Assembly (NCBI GenBank): GCA_021307315.1
Contig: JAJSPD010000085.1
Location: 121,845-185,844, forward strand
Source of the DNA: Bisporella sp. PMI_857
Taxonomy: Eukaryota; Ascomycota; Leotiomycetes; Helotiales; Helotiaceae
DNA: 64,000 nt
Reading direction: 5' to 3'
Each line of letters begins with the position of its first letter. The stretch's first letter is position 1. Below are positions 55,048-64,000 of the stretch, piece by piece. The notes beneath the pieces were generated by a model that was not told the DNA's origin, ran no database searches, and saw nothing but the letters and a program-made list of their open reading frames with translations. The position numbers were made by a program, and so were the translations under genes.

Positions 55048-55975
55048 ATTTGAAGATTTAGTATTTTTGAGTGGGATTTGATGTAGGACGGGATTTGTCA
55101 CGGGATCTCGGTTATGGCGCCGTTTGCGTGTCAGCCAGCCTACCAGCCTTAGCATTGCCAGCATGTTTGATCGACTCGTAGCTCGTTCCTTTTTTGCCCA
55201 TAGCCGCCTTCACACAGACTGCTTGAATGTAGCTAGATGACGTGCTGCAGTTCTGGGGATTTGATTGGTGTTTACGTTAGAATCTATGCCACTGTCACGC
55301 CATGTCGCTTGGTGATCGGCGTTGATGAGGCTGGTAGAACTATTGAATATCGGCAGTGGAGGCAGCCGTTCTGCGCAATACTTGCATCGGATCAACTCCT
55401 ATTCGCGGAATGGTACCGCACCATGGTCTGGCCACAACCAGGGGAGTGGTCAGTTGGGGATGCAGGCATTCGAATGCGCGCTAGCCGTTAGCCCAACCTC
55501 GCCCTTTTTCCTTTTGTTTAACCCATAGATGGCCAATCATACTCCCTAATCGTTGCTGAACAAGAGATAAGGAAGTACAAATGTGCGGTAGTACAGCTTC
55601 TTGCCGAATTGATCAGATTACAGGCACTCCCACCCTATCACCACATAGCATCTAACCACTGTTGTCGATCAATGATATAGTATCCAGTGTCTTATTCCGA
55701 TTAATCCGATGGCGATTTTCCGAGTCCCGAAACATGCTTACTTTGGCGGCGCCTTGGAGATCATGTGGCCAAAAATGATTCGCTCACTTACCGATCGAAT
55801 GGACAGAGCACATCTTTTAAACAGCCTGTCTCCTACATTACTCTTTTACAATATTAGCCAATTCTCTAGACGGCTGTATTGCGAGTACTCGTCTTAAAAT
55901 TAGCAGTGCCAAAGCAAGGACTGCACGGCGTGCATGCACGCACCTCCTAATTTGCGCAAAGGTTAAAACTCCAAA
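55048..55975. other. Promoter side of the HET gene, no other gene supported
   Basis: Minus-strand frames near 55395-55210 and 55164-55060 continue the transposon debris. A palindrome GCGTGCATGCACGC lies about 40 bp before the HET start codon. Confidence 0.4.
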
Positions 55976-58900
55976 ATGGAGGTAAGCCGACAGGCTGTGA
56001 AGTGTTATATTTTGAACTGATAGCGGTTTCTAAACTTCTATAGGAGGAGGTAAGAAAGTTCGTCGGAGTTTGGATAGCTAGAGTTAGTAGCTGACCGCAT
56101 CTTCTTGATAATCGCAGCGTGTAAGTGAACTTTCCATAGAAAAATGTACTGAATCGCCAGCTAAGTACGTGGTTTTAACGGCTGCAGCGTGTAAGTGGAC
56201 CCCGTTACGAAAGAGTGTTCTAAATAGATAGCTAACCGTGTGTTCTTGAGGATTATAGTATGTAAGTGGACCTGGCCAGAGAGTAATATACTAGATTGCC
56301 AGCTAAATACGTCCTCTTGACGGCTGTAGCGTGTAGGTAGATCGTGCTAAGAAAGGGTATACTGGATAAGTGGCTGATCGCGTGTTCTTGACGGCTGTAG
56401 TGGGTAAGTAGACTCTGCTTAAGAACAGTATGCTGAATAAATAGCTGACTACGTGTTTTTAATGGCTGTAGGAAGTAAGTAGACTCTGCTTAAAATAGTA
56501 TGCTGAATAAATAGCTAACTACTTGATGTTAATGGCTGTAGTATGTAAGTAGACTTTGTTCAAAAATAGTATACTAAATAAATAGCTGACTATATGTTTT
56601 TAATGGCTGTAGCATGTAAGTAGACTTTGTTCGAGAATAGTATACTAGATAAATAGCTGACTACGTGTTTTTAATGGCTGTAGCCTGTAAGTAGGCTATA
56701 TTCGAAAATAGTATACTAAATAAATAGCTAACTACGTGTTTTTAATGACTGTAGCCTGTAAGTAGACTATATTCGAGAATAGTATACTACATAAATAGCT
56801 GACTACGTATTTTTAATGACTGTAGAAAGTAAGTAGACTCTGCTTGAGAATAGTATGCTGAATAAATAGCTGACTACGTGTTTTTAATGGCTGTAGAAAG
56901 TAAGTAGACTCTGCTCGAGATAGTATGCTGGATAAATAGCTGACTACGTGTTTTTAATGGCTGTAGCTTGTAAATAGACTCTGTTCGAGAATAGTATGCT
57001 AAATAAATAGCTGACTACGTGTTTTTAATGGCCGTAGCCCGTAAGTAGACTCTGTTCGAGAATAGTATACTAAATAAATAGCTGACTACGTGTTTTTAAT
57101 GGCTGTAGCTTGTAAGTAAACTCTACTTGAGAATAGTATACTGAATAGATAGCTAATTACGTGTTTCTAATGACTGTAGCGTGTAAGTATACTTTGTTCG
57201 AGAATAGTATACTAGATAAATGGCTGACTACGTGTTTTTAATGGCTGTAGCGTGTAAGTAGGCTTTGCTCAAGAATAGTATATTACATAAATAGCTGACT
57301 ACGTGTTTTTAATGGCTGTAGGAAGTAAGTAAACCCTGTTCGAAATAGTATGCTGAATAAATAGCTGATTATGTGTTTTTAATGGCTGCAGCCTGTAAGT
57401 AGACTTTGTTTAAAAATAGCATACTAAATAAATAGCTAACTACGTGTTTTTAATGGCTGTAGCATGTAAGTAGACTATATTCGAAAATAGTATACTAAAT
57501 AAATAGCTGACTACGTGTTTTTAATGGCTGTAGTATGTAAGTATACTTTGTTCGAGAATAGTATACTAAATAAATAGCTGACTACGTGTTTTTAATGGCT
57601 GTAGCGTGTAAGTAGACTCTGCTTGAAAATAGTATACTAAATAAATAGCTGACTACGTGTTTTTAATGGCTGTAGCGTGTAAGCAGACTCTGCTCGAAAT
57701 AGCATGCTGGATAAATAGCTAACTACGTGTTTTTAATGGCTGTAGCTTGTAAGTAAACTATGTTCGAGAATAGTATACTGAATAAATAGCTGACTACGTG
57801 TTTTTAATGGGTGTAGAAAGTAAGTAGACTCTGCTTGAGAATAGTATGCTGAATAAAGAGCTGACTACATGTTTAACGGCTGTAGTATGTACGTAAACTT
57901 CGCTCGAGAATAGTATACTAGATAAATAGCTAACTATATATTTTGACGGCTGTAGGGTGTAAGTAGACCCTACTCGAAAGTATTATACTAAATGGATAGC
58001 TAATCTTGTTTTTCTAATTATTATAGCTGGTTAGTAAACCCTGCTAGAGAAACTATAATGATAATAACTATGTTTCTTTTACGGTTATAGAATGTAAGTA
58101 CATACTAATGTAGAGTGACTCGCTAGTTAAATGGCTAACTGTATCCTTTTATGGCTATAGGATGTAAATAACCCAAATGAACTATTATATCAGATGAACA
58201 GCTAACTCCGCGTTAACGGTAATAGAGAGTAAGTAAACTCGGCTAAAATGAAGCGTGCATCTTTATTGGCTAATTATACCTTTCTTGCCTTTATATAGAT
58301 TGTAAGTGGAAAGTATTTTAGTGCCATAGTTTTATACTTGCCTATTAGCTAACTATAACTTCTAATGACGGATAGGAAGTAAGTTAAGTAATAACGAGAT
58401 TCCCGTTTAAATTAATGTATTTGAACCCTTCTAATTAGTCTAGACTGTAAGTAAACCCTATTTAAGCAATATATATTTATATCTAAATTACTAACACTGC
58501 CTTCTTTTAAATGTAGGTTGTAAGTAAAGCCGCTTCCAACAGACCTTCCTATCGACTTTTAGCTGTATTGCCTCCTTACGACTATAGAAAGTGAGTATCC
58601 CTATCTAGGCCCGCCTTTCTATATTTTTGTAGCTAATTCTCGCCTTCCTAATATTATAGACTGTAAGTCACTTCTGATACAGTAGATCTTTCTCCTAAAA
58701 TTATCGCTGACCGCGCCGCCTTAACTATTGCAGGGAGTAAGTGAATTTATCGGGGTGTATATATCAACTTCTTGAAATGGTAGCTGATTGTACCTATTTG
58801 GCGGCTGCAGCTGGTAAGTTGAGGAAACCAGGCCAGAGCAATTCTCTTGTCTCACTAATTAATTGTGCCTCCTTATGATTGTAGGAAGTAAGTAAACTCT

Positions 58901-61094
58901 AGAATCGGCCACATTCTTATCTGAAGCTTACCACACACTTCGATAGCTGTATAGATTCGGAGACACGCCGACGGAAGATGAGGAAGTATCGGACTTGGCT
59001 ATCCATTTTGCGAAGCAGCACCTCCAATCCCATTCAAGATCTGAAATGTTATTGAAGCTGTGCGACTTATGCATTAGTATCCCTACTAAGTGGCTGCTCG
59101 AATCGCCAAAAAATGGCTATACTCTTTTTAAGAATGGACGAGAGCTAAGGGAGTCTGAAAAAACATGCGACCTCTGCGGGCTGGTCTGCGAGTTGACACT
59201 ACGATCCCACGGTAGTCTAGATTACGTGCAGAAAGTCAACATTGGTATTGAGCCACGATTCTTGATTATCGAAGCCGTAATTGGCGGTACGGTCAAACAC
59301 AGTTTTCTAAGACTCTGTGCAGATCCAGGTAGGTGGCATCTTTCAATGTCCAGATCTCCACGCATTCGCTTAGATTTATTCTAACTGTGATTAGACTCAG
59401 AAGCCGCAAGTATGGGTATTGGAGTGGGACTTCCACTCTTACTTGAAATGGGTACGGAACGGAATTTTTCCCTGCTTCGTGAATGGCTTCAAGACTGCGA
59501 CAAGAGTCACAGCGATCATAGATATGATTCTGCCAACAAAAAATTGCCGACAAGACTACTCGACGTTGGAGATTCGAAAAACTCGGAGAGGCTACTCCTT
59601 TACGATACCAATGAGAAACGAGGAGAGGACATTGAATGGAAAAAGTACATTGCCTTGTCTCATTGCTGGGGGGGTGCCACGCCGCTTCGTACCGAGAAAG
59701 GCACTATTGAGGCTCACCGCAAAGCAATGAAGTTCGAGGACTTACCGGAATTGTTTCAAGACGCTGTCACGGTTACTCGAAATCTTGGAATGCAGTTTCT
59801 CTGGATCGATTCACTTTGCATAATTCAGGATGATGAAAACGATTGGCAACGTGAAGCAAAACGCATGCAGGATATTTTTGCTTCTGCGTACTGTACTATC
59901 GCCGCCTCCACTGCCAAGAACTCGAAGGAACACTTTCTCCCTCGGACTGGCAAAAGGGTTGTCAAGCTTGTGGACAACAGCACAGGCACTTCATTCAACA
60001 TCTACGCTTGTGAAGTCGGCGGAAGTTTTAATGACGATGTAGAAAAGGGCGAGCTGAACAAACGCGGCTGGGTGTTACAAGAGCGAGCCTTATCACCTCG
60101 GACCATACATTTCGCCGGAACGTACACGTACTGGGAGTGCGGGTCTGTGATCCGTTGCGATAATCTGACTCAAATGGCTAAGTGAGTGTTATTTCGTATG
60201 GTCAGATCTCATAATTGCCCTTTGTTCATATATCCCCAATCCATTCGCGCCGATTTCATAATCTAACGTATTTTCTCAATGGAGCAAAGGCCTTCAAACC
60301 TGCTTAGTAGTTCTCGGTTCCCAATGATGACTGCAGGGCCACCTTCAGGAGGTGCAGTCTTTGCATTCGAAGATATCTTTGCCAGATACTCACAACGCGC
60401 CCTTACACGCAAAACAGACCGACCATATGCAATTGCCGGACTAGAACGTAGACTGGAGCAATTCTACTGGACGAAAAGTTCGCATGGCATTATTCACCGT
60501 TTCCTCGGCAAAAGCCTGCTCTGGCAACGGTCCGACAAGGCGTTGGAGGAAATAAAAGATTTCAAGATGGAGATAGTCCCATCGTGGTCGTGGATGAGAT
60601 ATGAGGGGAAGATTTGTTATGGAAATATTCCCACGATCGACACAAGCTGGGATCGAAGTATCGAACTCATCCCTACCAGCTTGAACGGTCCAGCTCAGTA
60701 CAAACTAGTGGGTTCAGTGGCGCAAATTTTGCCAAGTTGCAGCATTACACTGATGCCTGACACAACCTGCAAAATAAAATGCACCAAAGTTACCGTCGGA
60801 TGCATTCGATTTGACAATGAAAACCAACTCGATGTTGGACGTCTGGGATGCATTGTTCTCGCGCGGCATAAACCCAACGGCTGGAACGAAATTAGTCAAG
60901 AGAGTTGGAAAAAGTTTGCACGTGTTTCTTGGGATGAGCAGTTGGAGTCAGGTATTCTTTTTTACGTCCTGGTTGTCTCATATGCCGCTCTCGGGCAGGC
61001 ATGCGAAGCAGCGTCCCAAAGGCTGGGCGTGGCAGTTATCCAGGGTGAATATCTTTCATTCAGTGAACCACCGCGACGTCTGGAAATGTTCTAA
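55976..61094 (+). CDS. HET-domain protein with a 5' array of one-codon exons
   Basis: ATG at 55976 (context CAAAATGG) begins a 45-exon model: ATGGAG (55976-55981), GAGGAG (56044-56049), forty 3-nt exons, then 58947-59328, 59395-60181 and 60290-61094. The exons sum to 2106 nt, 701 residues plus stop, with no frame break. The first large exon opens at a TAG that is itself the splice acceptor, in phase 0. The HET domain spans about residues 240-400: YIALSHCWGG, QFLWIDSLCIIQDDENDW, MQDIFASAYCTIAA and KRGWVLQERALSPRTIHF are the family's three usual blocks. HET proteins trigger cell death upon meeting a non-self partner. Introns 43 and 44 (59329-59394, 60182-60289) are ordinary; the second ends AAAG, which is less usual. 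Confidence 0.8.
55982..58946 (+). repeat. Array of 42 short introns split by 3-nt exons
   Basis: Each unit reads GTAAGT (rarely GTGAGT, GTAAAT, GTTAGT, GTACGT, GTAGGT or GTAAGC), a branch site such as AGCTGACTA or GCTAACT, then TAG or CAG, then exactly three bases, then the next GT. Units from about 56401 to 57888 are near-identical with a 70-71-bp period and share CGAGAATAGTATACTAAATA and GTGTTTTTAATGGCTGTAG. Outer units (55982-56400 and 57889-58946) have diverged in sequence and vary from 59 to 74 bp but keep donor, branch site, acceptor and the 3-base spacing. The forty codons include 18 different ones, CGT seven times, and no stop. Confidence 0.85.
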
Positions 61095-62359
61095 GGAACT
61101 AAACAAGAAGCTGAAATGTTCCAAACCATACGATCTTCTGAATGCAAGGTGGGGGCTATTCCTTGATAACTCAATTGTTTGGAGATATAATAAAGCCTAT
61201 GTTTGTAATATCCTGTCCCGACTTCCGTCCAACCTCCAAGTTATCTCTCTCCGCATTCCCGCTCAGACCAGAATCATGGAATGATTCTGTATCAGTCGCT
61301 CTTAAAGAGGAACTTACTAGAGATATCACTCCTGGCCCTTTTGCGACGTCTTCAATGACTAATAGTGAGCTGGAGGAAGAAGGATCGACGACGTCAATAG
61401 CAACCTCTTTTCTTAGCTCCAGTCAGGTTCTACTACCGAAGAGTGTGATATTGATAAGAACCGCAGTTCTGATGTGTATAATCACCAAGTTAACCCATAT
61501 CCCCAGTTCGTACACCGCGATAGTAAATGTTCAAATAGAGGAAGAAAGTCACGTGGCCTTCAGAGAGTAATAGGGCAAACAAGTATCAATTGCTGAAGGT
61601 TGTAGAACCTAAACTACAGGAGATAATCCCTCTACTTATAGAGGTACGATACTCACATGTCATCACACTGTTGCCTACCGTTGCCTACCGTTGCCTACAG
61701 GTGCCTACCGGTGCCTACAATAGACTAGGTATGATCCTTAGACCTAGCCTGTTCAACAGGCAAGCCCCTAAACTTACACTGCACACCATCATCCCGACCA
61801 CAGATGGTATTATCCAGCCAACCAAAGATTCAACGAAAGCTGGTTCATCAAACTATACGATTCCCAAGAGGGAGCTGCCGATGGGAAGCCCAACTCTGAA
61901 CTCCCGGATGATTTCCGCCTCTGAAAATGTGCAGGGATTCTCCACACATCATTTGATAACCGAGATCCCGCCACAAATCCCGTCCCGGTACAAATCCCGC
62001 TGGTTTTACATACAAATCGCAATTATTTAACTTTTGATAACTTAACGATTTCTTTATAGTTTTTAATAAAATTTAAATGTTGAATTAAACTATATATATT
62101 GGTTTAATAGGTATTATAATATTTAATATTATATAATTATACATTTTATTAATAAAATTTTTAATTTAAATTAATTTCTAAATAATTTAAATACATAATT
62201 TATTATTAATATAAAATTTGACGTTATTTTGTTTAATATAATATTGAAATTTATTAATATACGTTTTTTTAATTGATTAATTATATTATTAATTAATATA
62301 TAAATTAAAAATATTAATAAAGTTAAAATATATATTATAAATTAGTATTAAAATTAAAA
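61095..62359. other. 3' flank: unsupported frames, short tandem repeat, AT-rich block
   Basis: A frame at 61142-61570 is open but unrecognised. GTTGCCTACC-type decamers repeat about five times near 61671-61720. From 62031 to 62359 the sequence is almost wholly A and T, like the AT-rich blocks left by RIP on old repeats. Confidence 0.5.
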
Positions 62360-62557
62360 TGTGGGTTCACTCTAAATACGGGGCACCACCACGTTCCTGA
62401 CGTGAGTGCTATTGTATTCTTGAGTGAGTGATTGATTGAGTGTTAAGTTCTAACTACGGTGAAACTACGAGTTATATAACCCCGTTCCGGGTCACGTGAA
62501 CGACACCCTTCGTTCGAGTGCGTGACCACATGACCTCTCTAGTTAATTGTACTAACA
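62360..62557 (-). mobile_element. 3' LTR of a copia-like element
   Basis: On the minus strand it runs TGTTAGTACAATTAAC to AACCCACA, 198 bp, with GGGGTTATATAACTCG. It directly follows the RNase H end of the polyprotein. A partial copy lies at 40944. Confidence 0.7.
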
Positions 62558-64000
62558 CTGGAACTACTCTAAAAGTTGAATCTAGCATTTAAGATTACTC
62601 TACAAGCTTGTATTACCCTTTTCGGGCCGTTCTACTTATTCTATAGTCTGCAAAAGAATCGTATTTGTATCAATAAGGCGTTTTAGGGCCGTAGAAGGGT
62701 TCTTCTTTGTAAGGGCGTCCGCGGGGTTGCTGTTGCCACTAATCTATTTGACTTCTGCGATTTCTTTTCGTTCGTATAATTGCCGAAGGCAAAGAACGTC
62801 AATTATAAAACGTTTTTTTTGCGTAGTACCGAGTTTTACTAGACAGTCGAACAAAGATTTAGAATTAGTGCAAAGGACTAAAGGGAGGTTGATCTGAAAA
62901 ATCGTGTTAATCGTTGCTTTGATCGAAGCACCGATATCGAATCCGTGGGCTATAGCGTATAGCTCTGAAGCTAGTACGCTTTTTGTGACCTTTTTGCATT
63001 TGACTGAAGACCAATGGACAATATTGGCACGGTTGTTGCCGTCGGTCAGTACAATAACGTATCCGATCTGTGAAGAAAGATTTCTGTTGTTGGCAAAAGA
63101 GGCGTCCGTAAACACTAATAGCTTTAGGGTGCTTTTTTCTAGTTGCACGAACTTTAGGCTTTTAGTTGAGTTGTCGATTTGCTATTGTAAGCGTTTGTTG
63201 ATGTTTTTAACGTCGTTGTTGTTAGGGTTAGTTGTCTGGGCAGCAAAAGCAAGGTCAAAAGAAGCTTTTGGTTGGCACATTGAAGCAATGTAGGCCTTTT
63301 TGGCTCGCTGAGAAATGTATTGTTTTTTCAGGTTCAGGTTGTTACGAGTATTGCTTTTAGAGCTGGTTGTTATTGTAAGGGTTTTGTTGACTAGATTTAG
63401 GTTTTTACACTGAAGTTCTTGACTAAAAGTAATATTGTGTTGATTAAGCTGTATTAAGCTTCTATTAAATTTGATTGGTTGTTCGGTGGTCAAAACTTTT
63501 CGGTTTTTGGCTAAAAACTGGGCTTTTTTTAGATTGCTTTGCTTTAGTGTTGCGAACTTTTCGTTTCCGAGAAACAATGTGTTATCAGTTTGCAGGCCAA
63601 CTAAGCCGAAAGGTTGGTTGCGGTACAGGAAGCAAAAGTCGTACGTGGATTGTTTTATGCTTAGTTCTTTTAGGTGGTAGGAGTAGTAAGTCTTAAACTA
63701 GTGGTTTCTAGCTTTAAGGACTTCATACAGAGGTTTCACGACTTTTAGTATAAATTCTTTAGAGATTCCGAGCTGATTTGCAAGCTTAATTGGTGGCGAA
63801 ATGAAAAAGTCTCGGTTGAGCTTTGTAGTAGACTGGACGTAGGCTTGTGAAATATTACGCGAGTATATTTGGTTTCCGTGTTTGGAGATATTGCAGCGAG
63901 GCAAAGAATAAGGCGTTGGCTGACACGCTGAATAGTCGGTGACTGTGTCATGTACGAAACTTTTTTCTAGGTCGTTGTAATTGTACGACGAGGCGTGATT
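62558..64000 (-). pseudogene. Ty1/copia-like polyprotein, RT and RNase H end, partial
   Basis: The element runs off the right edge. On the minus strand the RT part reads YSRNISQAYVQSTTKLNRDF and VVKPLYEVLKARNH (the family usually has LYGVPEAGNHW). Next come LFLGNEKFATLKQS and QRAKKAYIASMCQPKASFDL. The RNase H part at 63148-62744 reads LLVFTDASFANNRNLSSQIG, VTKSVLASELYAIAHGFD and LVLCTNSKSLFDCLVKLG. Stops after KARNH, NKRLQ and AEVK plus a shift near 63900 show it is degenerate. Order RT, RNase H, LTR fits an LTR retrotransposon. Confidence 0.8.

Noticed and set aside
56401..57888. Regular 71-bp repeats with variable bits, superficially like a CRISPR array
   Set aside because: The variable part is only three bases, units carry eukaryotic splice signals, and the context is a fungal gene. 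There are no spacers or cas genes.
62031..62359. AT-rich block considered as a replication origin or centromere piece
   Set aside because: It is only about 330 bp, lies beside a degenerate copia element and looks like RIP-decayed repeat. Nothing specific supports an origin.

Overview
The window looks like a chromosome segment of a filamentous ascomycete (Pezizomycotina). The signs are short GT-AG introns with CTAAC/CTGAC branch sites, a fungal WD40 STAND gene, a NACHT-ankyrin NLR, a HET-domain gene, a 2EXR gene and small secreted proteins. These genes sit among many transposons whose coding frames carry C-to-T and G-to-A type stop codons, as RIP leaves behind. I cannot fix the species. No bacterial features, tRNA or rRNA were seen.

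Layout. 0-0.75 kb: C-terminal end of a WD40-repeat STAND protein. 1.1-8.2 kb: LTR fragments, a dead SRPK-like kinase and poorly supported hypothetical frames. 8.22-24.45 kb: a nested transposon stack. A 16.2-kb Mutator-like element is broken by a solo LTR, a pogo/Tc1-like element and a second LTR. The second LTR is itself split by an 11.4-kb TIR element carrying a RecQ-like helicase and a DUF6589-like gene, which in turn contains four more solo LTRs. 25.1-29.2 kb: an apparently intact NLR with 19 ankyrin units. 29.5-33.4 kb: LTRs inside LTRs and two TIR/foldback elements. 33.3-37 kb: a Cys/His-rich hypothetical gene and a broken expanded-family gene. 37.9-48.2 kb: a 2EXR gene, three predicted secreted proteins, one spliced hypothetical gene and LINE/LTR debris. 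50.1-52.6 kb: a hypothetical gene interrupted by a complete 1.44-kb gag-only LTR retrotransposon. 52.8-55 kb: LINE, solo LTR and pogo remnants. 55.98-61.09 kb: the HET gene. 62.4-64 kb: the 3' end of a Ty1/copia-like element on the minus strand, next to an AT-rich block.

The outstanding object is the 5' half of the HET gene. From an ATG at 55976 to 58946 it is an array of 42 short introns. They are separated by one 6-nt exon and then forty exons of exactly 3 nt, each lying between an AG acceptor and a GT donor. All introns are phase 0, and the last acceptor opens exactly in frame with the HET reading frame. Summing all exons gives 2106 nt, 702 codons. About 22 central units are near-identical 70-71-bp repeats, while the flanking units keep only the splice signals. 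Because every micro-exon is one codon, skipping any of them keeps the frame, so the array could in principle generate many N-termini on a self/non-self recognition protein. That last step is inference.

Three gene classes of fungal programmed cell death and non-self recognition (WD40 STAND, NLR-ankyrin, HET) therefore share this repeat-rich segment. The NLR and HET genes look open, whereas nearly every transposon gene around them is broken.
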